Source of the DNA: Taibaiella sp041660405
GTDB lineage: Bacteria > Bacteroidota > Bacteroidia > Chitinophagales > Chitinophagaceae
Length of the DNA stretch: 64,000 nucleotides
NCBI GenBank assembly: GCA_041660405.1
Contig: JBAZWL010000003.1
Coordinates: 177,447-241,446 of the forward strand
Reading direction: 5' to 3'
Part shown: in pieces, positions 50,250 to 60,371 of the stretch
Numbering within the stretch: position 1 is the first letter of the stretch
How the letters are laid out: every line of letters starts with the position of its first letter
Notes under the pieces: generated by a model
The model's input: only the letters and a program-made list of their open reading frames with translations
The model's database searches: none
What the model was told of the DNA's origin: nothing
Position numbers and translations under genes: made by a program

Positions 50250-53090
50250 ATGACCGCTTCCGAAATACGTCAGCAATTTTTAGATTTTTTCCGTTCAAAG
50301 GGCCATATTATTGTGCCTTCAGCTCCTATTGTGGTGAAAAATGATCCGACCTTGTTGTTTACCAATGCAGGGATGAATCAGTTCAAGGACTATTTCCTGG
50401 GAAATAAAACACCGGAAGCGCCAAGGGTAGCCGATACACAAAAATGCCTTCGTGTAAGCGGAAAACATAATGACCTGGAAGAAGTTGGTGTGGATACCTA
50501 CCATCATACCATGTTTGAAATGCTGGGTAACTGGAGCTTCGGCGATTACTTCAAAAAGGAAGCTATTGAATGGAGTTGGGAATTACTAACTGAAGTATTT
50601 AAGATCGACAAAAGCCGTCTGTACGTTACTGTATTTGAAGGCGATGCCAAAGAAAATCTACCCTTCGACCAGGAAGCTTATGATGAATGGAAAAAGTGGA
50701 CCGTTGAAGATCGCATTCTGAAAGGCAATAAAAAAGATAACTTCTGGGAAATGGGCGATACAGGCCCATGTGGCCCGTGTAGTGAGATACATGTGGATTG
50801 CCGTACTGATGAAGAACGTGCCGCTGTAGATGGCGCTACGTTGGTCAATGCCGATCATCCACAAGTAATTGAAATATGGAACAATGTATTCATGCAGTTT
50901 AACCGCCTGAAAGATGGAAGCCTGCAACCTTTGCCCGCTACCCATGTGGATACTGGTATGGGTTTTGAAAGATTGGTACGTGTATTGCAAGGTAAAACTT
51001 CCAATTACGATACGGATGTATTTAGTGGCACCATTAAATTAACCGAGGAAATAACAGGTAAACAATACGATTACAGTGATAGTAAACAAGCTATTGCCTT
51101 CCGCGTATTGGCCGATCATATCCGTGCAATATCTTTTACCATTGCCGATGGTCAGCTGCCATCCAATACCGGCGCAGGTTATGTGATCCGTCGTATCCTT
51201 CGTCGTGCAGTAAGATATTATTATTCTTACCTCGATTACAAAACGCCTTTGCTGCACCAGTTGCTGCCGCATATCGCTGCACAGTTTGAAGAGGTATTCC
51301 CGGAGTTGTCTTTACAAAAAGATTTTGTGACCCGCGTGATCAAAGAAGAGGAAGAATCTTTCCTAAAAACGATTGATAGTGGAACGAAACTTTTCAATAG
51401 TGAGGTTGAACAAAGTATTAATAATCTTCGCAAAAAGATAGAACCTATCGTTTCTACAAATGGCACATTAAAGGCGATACTTGATTTACAGAAAATTTTC
51501 AAACCAATACTAGAGCTTAGGGAGAAATTTAAGCCGGTGTATGAATTGCAAGAGAAAATTAGAGGTATTAATGATCTGCCAAACGAAGTAAAAAAAATGA
51601 TTGAGGATCAAATTCAGTTATCCAAAACGATAAGTGGCCCTTTAGCATTTAAACTTCAAGATACTTATGGCTTTCCTCTTGACTTGACTAAATTGATGGC
51701 ACAAGAAGAAGGCGCAGTAGTAGATGAAGCCAGCTTTGAGAATGAAATGAAACAGCAGAAAGACCGTAGCCGTGCTGCCACAGCTATTGATACAGAAGAC
51801 TGGATCACTGTAAATGATATTAACCGCTCTGAATTTGTAGGGTATAATGATTTACTCATTGATACGAAACTTGCCCGTTATCGTAAGGTAAAAGCTAAAG
51901 GTAAAGAGCAATATCAATTGGTGTTGGAAGTTACACCTTTCTATGCTGAAAGTGGTGGTCAGGTGGGTGATAGAGGTGTACTTGTTTTCGGAGGAGAAGA
52001 AATTGAGGTGACCGATACTAAGAAAGAAAATAACCTCATTATTCACTTTGCTGATAAAATGCCGGCGCAACCTGAATTACCCGTAACGGCAAAAGTAGAT
52101 TGGGAGCGCAGAATGCTTACCAGTTATAACCATACTGCTACACACCTTATGCATGCTGCGTTACGTCGGGTACTAGGTACGCATGTTGCCCAAAAAGGTT
52201 CATTGGTTTCAGAAAATGTTTTGCGTTTTGACTTTTCACATTTTGCAAAAATGACTGATGAGGAAATACGCAAAGTAGAAGAGATCGTGAATAATAAGAT
52301 CAGGGAAAATATTCCCGTGGTGATTAAAGAAATGACGAAAGACGAAGCGATTGCTATGGGCGCTATGGCTTTGTTTGGTGAAAAATATGGTGATACGGTA
52401 AGAACAGTTATTATTGATCCCAATTATAGTATTGAACTTTGCGGCGGTACGCATGTGGGGCATACCGGAATGATAGGCGTATTCTCTATTACGGCCGAAA
52501 GTGCAGTAGCTGCTGGTGTTCGTCGTATAGAAGCACTTACAGGACCTGCAGCTATCCGTTATTTTGCAGATAAAGTAGCGCAGAGCAAACAGATCACTGA
52601 ATTACTGAAAGCCAAAGATCCTTTGAAGGCCATTGAGAAGTTGATAGAAGATAAAGCTGCATTGGAAAAACGTATTGAAAGTATGGAAGCCCGCCAGTTG
52701 GTTGGCATCCGTAACGAGCTGCTGCAAAAAGATGAGATGATCAATATCAAAACAACTGCCGGACAGGAATTTGCGATCAATTTTATTGGTGATATTATTG
52801 AAGTCAGCAGTGCTGATGCACTTCGTAAATTATGCCTCGACCTCAAGAATCATTTGCGTGATCATGTTGTGGTGTTATGTGCCAATATTGGTGGCAAAAG
52901 TAATGTTGCTGTCAGCATTAGTGATACAGTAGCCGGAGCGACTACACTCGATGCTATACAAATTATAAAAAGTACGGTAGCCCCTATGATTAAAGGTGGT
53001 GGCGGCGGACAGAAGACTCTGGCAACTGCCGGTGGCCAGGATGTAAGTCAGTTAAGTGAAGTAATTGAAAAAGTGAAAGGCTTGTTGTAA
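50250..53090 (+). CDS. alaS: Alanyl-tRNA synthetase with an unusual internal insertion
   Basis: 946 residues from the ATG at 50250 (MTASEIRQQFLDFFRSKGH); a longer frame upstream only reads the repeat leader. Catalytic motifs include FTNAGMNQFKDYFLG and GDTGPCGPCSEIH. The editing domain has HTATHLMHAALR and ELCGGTHVG, with the zinc-binding His/Cys set; the C-Ala end is GGGGGGQKTLATAGG-like. It charges tRNA-Ala and deacylates mischarged products. At residues about 384-458 (51400-51623) there is an insertion of roughly 75 residues, described in the findings, not expected in the family. Confidence 0.96.
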   Translation: MTASEIRQQFLDFFRSKGHIIVPSAPIVVKNDPTLLFTNAGMNQFKDYFLGNKTPEAPRVADTQKCLRVSGKHNDLEEVGVDTYHHTMFEMLGNWSFGDYFKKEAIEWSWELLTEVFKIDKSRLYVTVFEGDAKENLPFDQEAYDEWKKWTVEDRILKGNKKDNFWEMGDTGPCGPCSEIHVDCRTDEERAAVDGATLVNADHPQVIEIWNNVFMQFNRLKDGSLQPLPATHVDTGMGFERLVRVLQGKTSNYDTDVFSGTIKLTEEITGKQYDYSDSKQAIAFRVLADHIRAISFTIADGQLPSNTGAGYVIRRILRRAVRYYYSYLDYKTPLLHQLLPHIAAQFEEVFPELSLQKDFVTRVIKEEEESFLKTIDSGTKLFNSEVEQSINNLRKKIEPIVSTNGTLKAILDLQKIFKPILELREKFKPVYELQEKIRGINDLPNEVKKMIEDQIQLSKTISGPLAFKLQDTYGFPLDLTKLMAQEEGAVVDEASFENEMKQQKDRSRAATAIDTEDWITVNDINRSEFVGYNDLLIDTKLARYRKVKAKGKEQYQLVLEVTPFYAESGGQVGDRGVLVFGGEEIEVTDTKKENNLIIHFADKMPAQPELPVTAKVDWERRMLTSYNHTATHLMHAALRRVLGTHVAQKGSLVSENVLRFDFSHFAKMTDEEIRKVEEIVNNKIRENIPVVIKEMTKDEAIAMGAMALFGEKYGDTVRTVIIDPNYSIELCGGTHVGHTGMIGVFSITAESAVAAGVRRIEALTGPAAIRYFADKVAQSKQITELLKAKDPLKAIEKLIEDKAALEKRIESMEARQLVGIRNELLQKDEMINIKTTAGQEFAINFIGDIIEVSSADALRKLCLDLKNHLRDHVVVLCANIGGKSNVAVSISDTVAGATTLDAIQIIKSTVAPMIKGGGGGQKTLATAGGQDVSQLSEVIEKVKGLL

Positions 53091-53118
53091 TACTTTGCCT
53101 GAATTAAATAATGAACAA

Positions 53119-53149
53119 AAAAAAGAGCACTGTAAAAAGTGCTCTTTTT
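53119..53149 (+). terminator. Terminator of alaS
   Basis: AAAAGAGCACT and AGTGCTCTTTT around a 6-base loop, with T-run; it also suits the convergent gene. Confidence 0.88.
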
Positions 53150-53173
53150 GTATGCAGGGCTGTAGCGTTGATT

Positions 53174-55072
53174 TTATTTTTTTACTACTTTATAGACATA
53201 ATTATCTGTGGCGTTATAGATAGTCACGAAGTATATGCCTGCTGCCTGTTGCTTAAGATTGAGCGTGGTAAGGCTTTTTCCCAGATCTGATTTGTAAATT
53301 TCCCTTCCCAGCTTATCTGTGATCTTCAGTTTCCAGTTATTTTTCTGGAATAGCTGCACATCTTCAAATTTAATGTTCACATGGCCATCAAAAGGAACAG
53401 GATAGATTTTGATATCACCATGTTGCTTTACATCTGCAATTGACGTTGGTTGATAAAGCAGGGAATCAGAAGGACGGCTGCAACTACCCGAAGTAACTTT
53501 AGTATAATAATAACCTTGCTGTGTAGCAGTATAGGTTTGATTGGTAGCTCCGGTTATTAAGGCGTTGTTCCTATACCATTGATTGCCGGTAGTAGCCGAA
53601 GATGTAAATACGTTATTGGTCAGGGTAATAGTTGGTTTTGCAAAGGCAACATCAACATCAACCTGAAGGCAGGCGCCGGTAACTACACAAGCACCCAGGC
53701 CTTTTACATAATAAGTAGTGCCCTCGGATGGTAATACTTTAATAGAATCGCCTGAGCCAATTAATACACCATTATTACAGGTGCCGGTATACCATCTCCA
53801 TGTGGTGGCATCATGGAGTGTTCCTGTTACTTTTAAGGTTGCACTATCTTCGCATATAGGCGAGCCGATTGCTACTACAGATTGAATTTCAGGAGCTTCG
53901 CAAGTAATGTATTTCTTTACAGTATTCTTATTGCCATTAGCCTGATCAAAGTAAGCTAAATAAACATTTCCATTGCCATCAATTGCTATTGAGGTGAATG
54001 CAGAAACATCGTCAGAAACAGCAGGTGTTCCAACATTTTCCCAGGCACTCAAGGTATTATTATACTTCTTTACAGTGGCTTTCATGCCCAGGCCACCATG
54101 CTGGTAAGCTACATAAGGTGCATCTTTCGGCAGGGCCATGGAACTAAATAATGACGTTTCAAATTGACCGGAAGAAAACTGCGCAGGGCCTATAAGTTCC
54201 CAGGTGGTACCGTTAAATCTTTCGACAGATATACGTGGAGGTCCTTGAAAGGTATGAGAGTAGGAAACATAGGGTCTGTTAAGCAAGTCGAAAGCAAGGT
54301 AAATGTCCATTGCTCCTCCGGCACCAGGCCCAGTTAGCGCTAATAAAGGATCTCCTACATTCACCCAATTGGTACCATCAAATTTTTTAACCCTCACTTT
54401 ACCGGGTAGTTCACCTTTATCCTGGTAAGCTATATAAGCAGTGTCAAATCTGTCCAATACCAGGTCAGCATATGCGGCTCCTGCAGCGCTTATTGGAGTT
54501 GTAGTGCCAACATCTGTCCATGTGCTTCCATTATATTTTTTTACTACCATTCCGCCATTGGGGAGACCATTATCTATCATACCTAAATATAGCGTTCCAT
54601 CACTGGCAAAAGCTAAGCTCGAATATTGACATTCACCGGTAGTTAGCGTAGAACCAATTGATGACCATGTAGTACCATTGTACATCATAACAGCGCCTTT
54701 CGACATAGCTGCACTGCTGCCATCTGCATAAGAATAGTAAATAGTATCGCCGTTACCAAAAGCAAAATCACTATGATGAGCGAAATTTGCAGTAAATCCA
54801 GGTGTGCCAACAGATACCCAATTGGTTCCATTAAATTTCATAACTGTGCCTTGTCCGCTAGTCATACCAAAGCCTTCATCGTTAAAGGCTAAATACAAAT
54901 TGTTATAACGATCTACTAATAACCGCTGCCAATTACACACGCCGGAACCTGATGCCGAAAATCCCGCAGCTCCTACAAGCTCCCATGTCTGACCTGTACT
55001 GCTAATTGGTTTTACAAGCGTAAGGCAAACTAATATAACCAAACTAATACTATTGCGTAATTTCATTTGCAT
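53174..55072 (-). CDS. Seven-bladed propeller surface protein with T9SS type A tail
   Basis: 632 residues with a signal peptide. Residues about 30-395 hold seven repeats of about 50 residues, each with a hydrophobic strand (such as SLAFASDGTLYLGMID) and an ending like KYNGSTWTDVG. The N-terminal TWELVG closes the ring with the last repeat's partial blade, as in velcro-closed propellers. Ig-like segments follow (TTWRWYTGTCNNG, GNQWYRNNALITGATNQTY), then a type A sorting domain (IYPVPFDGHVNIKFE, LKITDKLGREIY, AAGIYFVTIY). Probably a surface ligand-binding protein. It is divergent from the two-component system. Confidence 0.87.
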   Translation of the reverse strand: MQMKLRNSISLVILVCLTLVKPISSTGQTWELVGAAGFSASGSGVCNWQRLLVDRYNNLYLAFNDEGFGMTSGQGTVMKFNGTNWVSVGTPGFTANFAHHSDFAFGNGDTIYYSYADGSSAAMSKGAVMMYNGTTWSSIGSTLTTGECQYSSLAFASDGTLYLGMIDNGLPNGGMVVKKYNGSTWTDVGTTTPISAAGAAYADLVLDRFDTAYIAYQDKGELPGKVRVKKFDGTNWVNVGDPLLALTGPGAGGAMDIYLAFDLLNRPYVSYSHTFQGPPRISVERFNGTTWELIGPAQFSSGQFETSLFSSMALPKDAPYVAYQHGGLGMKATVKKYNNTLSAWENVGTPAVSDDVSAFTSIAIDGNGNVYLAYFDQANGNKNTVKKYITCEAPEIQSVVAIGSPICEDSATLKVTGTLHDATTWRWYTGTCNNGVLIGSGDSIKVLPSEGTTYYVKGLGACVVTGACLQVDVDVAFAKPTITLTNNVFTSSATTGNQWYRNNALITGATNQTYTATQQGYYYTKVTSGSCSRPSDSLLYQPTSIADVKQHGDIKIYPVPFDGHVNIKFEDVQLFQKNNWKLKITDKLGREIYKSDLGKSLTTLNLKQQAAGIYFVTIYNATDNYVYKVVKK

Positions 55073-55155
55073 AACTTTATTTTAAAGGGTTTAATCAATT
55101 AAGCAAATTTAATTTTAGACAACATACTATGTAATAGATGAAATACTTAAAAATT

Positions 55156-55185
55156 AAAAATGAGTACCACTACTCATTTTTGAGT
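55156..55185. promoter_or_regulatory. Overlapping TGAGT/ACTCA palindromes between divergent genes
   Basis: AAAAATGAGTA-CCAC-TACTCATTTTT is a perfect 11-bp-arm palindrome. Its right half also pairs with the next TGAGT to form ACTCATTTTTGAGT. The three half-sites start at 55161, 55172 and 55181, about ten bases apart. A likely binding site for a dimeric regulator, possibly the response regulator encoded at 57304. Confidence 0.6.
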
Positions 55186-55281
55186 TTAAAACACTTTTTT
55201 GTTTAAATGTTCCTGCTATATTTATTAATCTTGATGAACGATAACATTGGTCGCTTCAGCAAAAAATAATGTTAGTTTATA

Positions 55282-57261
55282 ATGCTTCAGATTTTTGGTA
55301 AAATAATTTTTGCTGCATCTTTTATCTGGTTTGTTATGGCAACTTCTTTTGCCCAGGAAGGCCGTGTGTTTGTGCGATGGGATACCACAAGCATTAATGA
55401 ATTATTGCAACAAGCCAAAAAGATCACGCTAAGCGGGAAGACAGATAGTGCCCGCCAATTGTATATATTGGTGCAGGAGCAGAGCCAATACTTAAGGTAT
55501 GATTATGGCTTTATAAAAGGGGAAATAGGACTGGGAAATATTGCTATCAATAGTGGCGAGTATAACGAAGCCCTGGATTATTACACTTCGGCAATTAAGA
55601 AATGCAATAGTAAGAAGGCAAAAATGCTGCTTACTACATTACACAATAACATTGGCAATATATACACGCTTAAAGGCAATTACGAAAAAAGTACAGAGCA
55701 ATACGAACTTGCATTAACTTGTGCTGAACGATATGGCTCGGAGCTGGCCCTGGAAACCATTTACAATAATCTTTCCATTGCATTAAACAAACTCAACCGC
55801 CCCCAACGCTCTTTGTTTTACCTGGAAAAAGCGGAAAAGCTGGCCCTTGAAAATAATAACTACTATACATTGGCTGATATCTACAATAATAAGGGTTCTG
55901 CCTACGTGGAACTGAAAAATGCAGAAAGAAGTGCGGCCTTTTTTAATGATGCGATTTTAATTTCCAGAAAGTACGGTTACCAGAATACGCTCTATTCTGC
56001 CTTAGTCAATTTAGGTATTCATTATCTTAATGAGAACAGAATTAAGGAAGCAATTTCAAAATTTGAAGAAGCTGATAAAATAGATGCCAATATAAACAGC
56101 TATTACCGCAACTTGAAAACATTGGCGAGTGGTGCCGCCTATCTCAAGGATGGAAACCTTGCCAAAGCTAAACCATTACTTTTCGAATCGCTGGACCAAG
56201 CTATAGCATTGGGTAATTTAAGAGATCAGGTAACGACGCATACTTTGCTTGCAGAACTGTACAGGATTCAAGGTGATTTTAAAAAAGCCTTTGAGCATAA
56301 AAGTACAGAGCTGTTGTTATTTGATAGCCTGAAAAAGAAAGAGACTTCCTATATGGTTACTGAAATGGAAGCGAAGTATAACACAACATTGAAGGACAAA
56401 GAGCTTTCGAAAAAGCATTTAACTATATCCCGTCAATCTGCTGCCCTGGCAAAGAAGAACCAATGGATAGCTGGAGGTGTTATTTGCCTTGTAATAATAA
56501 TCGTATTGGCGTTGCTGCAAGGCCGCAATTTCAGGCACAAGCAAAAACTAAAAAATGAACAATTGAAACTGTTGGAACAACAGCAGAAAAATATAGAAAT
56601 GAAACTCATTCTGGATGGTGCAGAGAAAGAGCGTATCCGTTTATCTCGGGAAATACACGACAGTATAATGGTACAGTTTTCGGTAGTGAAGATGAATTTA
56701 AGTATTTACGCTGGTATTAATCCACAACAACTAACCCCCGAGAAATTGGTGCCGATTGTGAAACAATTGGATGATGCTACAGATAACCTGCGCCGCACGG
56801 CTCATAACCTGATGCCGGACAGGCTTATAGAAGATGGCCTTGTGGAAGCTGTGTTTTACTTCTGCAACAATTTGCAAAAAAGTGTACCCATCAGTATTAG
56901 TTTTCAACCTATCGGTACCATGCCGCCATTGCCGACTCCGTTTGAGTTATCACTATATCGTGTCATTCAGGAGTTGATGCAAAATATTATTAAGCATGCA
57001 GAAGCTACAGAAGCTATTGTTCAATTAAGTTGTGAACATGACCTGTTGAGTATTACTGTGGAAGATAATGGAAAGGGAATTAATGAAGACCATGAAGATG
57101 TTGGACTGGGTTTGAAAAGTATAGAAGCGCGTGTGAATGAATTCTCCGGCCGGTTTACAATCGATACTACGCCCAATGTAGGCACTACAGTTCACTTGGA
57201 GTTTAGTGTTGCGGCAATAAATAGAATGCCGGGAGTCAATACTAATAAGATTTATAGTTAA
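55282..57261 (+). CDS. TPR-containing sensor histidine kinase (HisKA_3 type)
   Basis: 659 residues. A signal or membrane-inserting start is followed by TPR repeats in residues 30-380 (for example GNIAINSGEYNEALDYYTSAI and ASEYN-like NIYTLKGNYEKSTEQYELAL). One membrane helix (WIAGGVICLVIIIVLALLQ) leads to a short coiled coil. The kinase has H459 in SREIHDSIMVQ and an ATP domain with IKHAEATEAIVQL and VEDNGKGINEDHEDVGLGL. Its TPR part is outside the cytoplasm and may sense proteins or peptides. It is 42 bases ahead of its response regulator. Confidence 0.93.
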   Translation: MLQIFGKIIFAASFIWFVMATSFAQEGRVFVRWDTTSINELLQQAKKITLSGKTDSARQLYILVQEQSQYLRYDYGFIKGEIGLGNIAINSGEYNEALDYYTSAIKKCNSKKAKMLLTTLHNNIGNIYTLKGNYEKSTEQYELALTCAERYGSELALETIYNNLSIALNKLNRPQRSLFYLEKAEKLALENNNYYTLADIYNNKGSAYVELKNAERSAAFFNDAILISRKYGYQNTLYSALVNLGIHYLNENRIKEAISKFEEADKIDANINSYYRNLKTLASGAAYLKDGNLAKAKPLLFESLDQAIALGNLRDQVTTHTLLAELYRIQGDFKKAFEHKSTELLLFDSLKKKETSYMVTEMEAKYNTTLKDKELSKKHLTISRQSAALAKKNQWIAGGVICLVIIIVLALLQGRNFRHKQKLKNEQLKLLEQQQKNIEMKLILDGAEKERIRLSREIHDSIMVQFSVVKMNLSIYAGINPQQLTPEKLVPIVKQLDDATDNLRRTAHNLMPDRLIEDGLVEAVFYFCNNLQKSVPISISFQPIGTMPPLPTPFELSLYRVIQELMQNIIKHAEATEAIVQLSCEHDLLSITVEDNGKGINEDHEDVGLGLKSIEARVNEFSGRFTIDTTPNVGTTVHLEFSVAAINRMPGVNTNKIYS

Positions 57262-57303
57262 ATTAGTGTTCCGAAATAACCATGTTTAAATAGCAGATCC
57301 ATT

Positions 57304-57960
57304 ATGAATGCCGGTATCAAAGTTTCCATAGTTGACGACCATCCGATGGTAATTTCCGGACTGACTAATATGCTGCAGCCTTTTAAGAATATTAAGGTTA
57401 TCAGTCATTTTTTTAATGGTAAAGATTTGATGGACGGATTAGTGCAGCACTTGCCTGATGTGATACTTATGGATATCATGATGCCAGGAATTCAAGGCCC
57501 CGAATTAGTACGGCAGGTAAAGGCTTTATATCCGCAAATGAAAGTTTTGGCCGTTACCAGTTTGGACACTCCCGGGCAAATCAGGAATATGATGCAATGT
57601 GGTTGTAGCGGCTATCTTTTGAAAAATACAGATCAAAATATACTGGTAGAAGCTATTGAAAAAACATTTGCCGGTGAGGAGTTTATTGAACCCGCATTAA
57701 AGGAACAATTAGTTCAGAGTGTTATTAGATTTAAAGAGAAAAGTGAACCCAATAAGCATACACATAAGGTTGTTCTGACCAGGAGGGAAAAGGAAATTTT
57801 GCAATTGATCATACAGGAAAATAGTAATCAGCAAATAGCAGATAGGCTTTTTGTAAGTTTACGTACAGTGGAAAATCACCGGTTTAATTTGCAACAAAAG
57901 CTACAGGTGAAAAATATGATAGGCCTTGTGAAGGTCGCGATACAAATGGGTTTGGCTTAA
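57304..57960 (+). CDS. LuxR/NarL-family response regulator
   Basis: 218 residues. The receiver domain has the acidic pair at the start (VDDHPMV), phospho-acceptor D57 in LMDIMMPG, Thr/Ser in AVTSLD and Lys in YLLKN. The C-terminal HTH reads LTRREKEILQLIIQENSNQ and ADRLFVSLRTVENHRFN. It should be phosphorylated by the kinase just upstream and then bind DNA as a dimer. Confidence 0.94.
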   Translation: MNAGIKVSIVDDHPMVISGLTNMLQPFKNIKVISHFFNGKDLMDGLVQHLPDVILMDIMMPGIQGPELVRQVKALYPQMKVLAVTSLDTPGQIRNMMQCGCSGYLLKNTDQNILVEAIEKTFAGEEFIEPALKEQLVQSVIRFKEKSEPNKHTHKVVLTRREKEILQLIIQENSNQQIADRLFVSLRTVENHRFNLQQKLQVKNMIGLVKVAIQMGLA

Positions 57961-57971
57961 ACTGCTGTTTC

Positions 57972-60206
57972 TTATTTTCCCTCAAGAACCTTTTTTATCT
58001 CCTCAAATCCTTTCTGATTATCTTCATTAAATACAGATTGCATAAGGTCGTTCTTCTCACGACTGGTTAAGTGAAAATTAAGCGCAGCAGATTTATCTTT
58101 ATTCTGGGGGATATATTGAAACGTTATTTTTCTGAATTTCGATTTAGGGAAGCAATCCACGACATAGTCCTCCAGGTAAGACTGATGATAGGTTTGAAAG
58201 GCACTCCATTTCTGCTGTATAGCAAACATCGGATCCAGCATCATACTCGACATCGAGTTCTCCTCGGTTCCTTCCGAAGGTTCATAACTGCGGGTGTCTC
58301 TTATTTGTATAAATATTACTTCCCCAGCATTTTCATTGATCCATTCGCGGAATGTTGCGAGGTAACGCATACTGCTTTCCGTGCCAAAATTATCGCGGAG
58401 CCCGGCATCCATGATATCCATTTCGGGCAATGATGGCATTTTTACTACCGGCAATACAACAGGGAAGGTAGCACTCATGCGTAAGGCCGACATGATCTGA
58501 AGATTAAGCGGATCCTGCCCTTCAAAAAAACGGGTGTAATCTATAGCATCAATAATAGGATTGTCTTGCCCTAAACTATTGGAAGACCGGGTAAGATAAC
58601 CAATGGGTTGAGGAGAAAAGAGCAAGCGGCGGCCATCATTGATGATGGTGCCGTTAATCAGTAAAAGAGGCGATATCCCTTTGGCTTCATATGCCTGGTA
58701 ATCTTTCAATCGGTAATCCAATAGGCCTTCCGAATTCGATGCCAGTTCTTTGTCAAATGCATAGCCACGGTCTTTGCTATACCTGCGACCGGCTATTGTT
58801 ATTTTATTAAACGGAGAAACAACATCTACACAAGCCAATGAGAAAATTACGGCATTCAATAAGTCTTTACCCACCAGGTTTTGATAATGCTGTTGGTATG
58901 GATTCGTAATTTTTCCAAGTACATACTGTGTTTGCACAGATCGCCAATAAGCAGCACCAATCATGCCTCCCGACGCACCTGATATAAATACACTGTGCTT
59001 GAACAGTTGTCCACCAGTAACACTATCTGCATACTGGAGACATCGAAAAGTCCAATAAGAAGCTCTTGAGCCACCGCCACTTACCGAAATAATTACCAGA
59101 GGTGGCTTGCCTTTGCTGGTATCACTTACCTGTAAAGATCTCCACTGATCCAGTCGTTTTATTTCTGTTCTTTTATCCTGCTGATATACAGAGTCTGTAA
59201 AAATATTCCGGAGATTCTGGTACTCGTATACAGGTAAGGTTTTGACTTCATACTTCATGCCATAAGCAATGCTACGTAAGTCAAATACTCCATGTTTGGC
59301 CAGGTAGCCGGCAAAGCTGAAAATAAATAACCAGCCTATTATTTCCCAGCTTTGAAGGAAATATTTGAAGGCTCCTACCGCTGCCAGTAATATGCTGAAC
59401 ATAATCAGAAAGCCTGCTCCCGCTGGTATACGGAGTATAGGCTCATCCATAAAGATGCCTAGAATTAAGAGCATAACGGCTGCGAAAAATATAGCAAATA
59501 TGGCATTGCGGTGATGTCTGCGCAACACAGTATGCAAGAAACGTTTGTTGTATTCGTAAGGGGTTTTTATTTTCTCAACCTTGAATATATTGGTCAGATA
59601 ACTTTCTGCCCGTACCAGTTCAAACTCATTGTCCAGCGAATCGTAAGGGATTAGTTCCCTGATCAGCGAAGGGTTGGCAATAGTACTTAATACTACTTTA
59701 AGGATATTACGATCTGCCCGGAAGAAGTATAGAAAAGAGAGCAACAGTACAAAAATATATCCCAGGTAAAAGCCACATAAGAACAAAATAATAGTTAGGG
59801 TATTCAGCCCTTCATTGAACATCAGATATCTTGCCGCTAGTATGCCATATGTAATGAGATAGGACAGCGGAATAATACTATTATTGATACAGTATTTTAA
59901 AAATGAATGGCGTGTGGCACCGAGGAAAGGAACTCTTTTACTATGAATAATAAAAGTGGTAATATGCCAGCTCATGGCAAATACAGCCGTAGCTCCGCCC
60001 ATCAGCGAAAAACTTAATACGCTGATTTCACCCAGGTATTCAGGAGAAAGGAATACAGAAATAGCCCCGAAATGTGTTGCAAAATTCCCTGTAATTACAG
60101 CAAATAGCATGATCCAGAAAATAAGGATCATCTGGTATTTACGAAAATGCAGCAGGAATAGCTGCACCGGAAGAAAACGAAACAGGGGTTGCAGGCGTTC
60201 CCTCAT
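57972..60206 (-). CDS. Membrane-bound patatin-like phospholipase
   Basis: 744 residues. The first half has about eight hydrophobic segments (MILIFWIMLFAVITGNF, TLTIILFLCGFYLGYIFVLLL, AIFFAAVMLLILGIFM). The second half is a patatin domain with oxyanion loop VSGGGSRASYW (about 370), nucleophile GASGG in FISGASGGMIGAAYW and catalytic Asp in IMDAGLRDNFG. Patatins cleave acyl chains from phospholipids using a Ser-Asp pair. Having so many helices before the patatin domain is uncommon. The substrate and side of the membrane are unknown. Confidence 0.88.
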   Translation of the reverse strand: MRERLQPLFRFLPVQLFLLHFRKYQMILIFWIMLFAVITGNFATHFGAISVFLSPEYLGEISVLSFSLMGGATAVFAMSWHITTFIIHSKRVPFLGATRHSFLKYCINNSIIPLSYLITYGILAARYLMFNEGLNTLTIILFLCGFYLGYIFVLLLSFLYFFRADRNILKVVLSTIANPSLIRELIPYDSLDNEFELVRAESYLTNIFKVEKIKTPYEYNKRFLHTVLRRHHRNAIFAIFFAAVMLLILGIFMDEPILRIPAGAGFLIMFSILLAAVGAFKYFLQSWEIIGWLFIFSFAGYLAKHGVFDLRSIAYGMKYEVKTLPVYEYQNLRNIFTDSVYQQDKRTEIKRLDQWRSLQVSDTSKGKPPLVIISVSGGGSRASYWTFRCLQYADSVTGGQLFKHSVFISGASGGMIGAAYWRSVQTQYVLGKITNPYQQHYQNLVGKDLLNAVIFSLACVDVVSPFNKITIAGRRYSKDRGYAFDKELASNSEGLLDYRLKDYQAYEAKGISPLLLINGTIINDGRRLLFSPQPIGYLTRSSNSLGQDNPIIDAIDYTRFFEGQDPLNLQIMSALRMSATFPVVLPVVKMPSLPEMDIMDAGLRDNFGTESSMRYLATFREWINENAGEVIFIQIRDTRSYEPSEGTEENSMSSMMLDPMFAIQQKWSAFQTYHQSYLEDYVVDCFPKSKFRKITFQYIPQNKDKSAALNFHLTSREKNDLMQSVFNEDNQKGFEEIKKVLEGK

Positions 60207-60371
60207 TGGCTAGTAGCTTTGGTACAATTAAGGTAAGCATAAAATGCGGATAATACGATAACACGTCATGATATAATATCGATCTGTTTTTAAGTTGCAG
60301 ACAATCTGCAATGATTATGCAATAAGTTATTTCATACCATTATCTTTGTCCTGTTTAACTTACGGTATATT

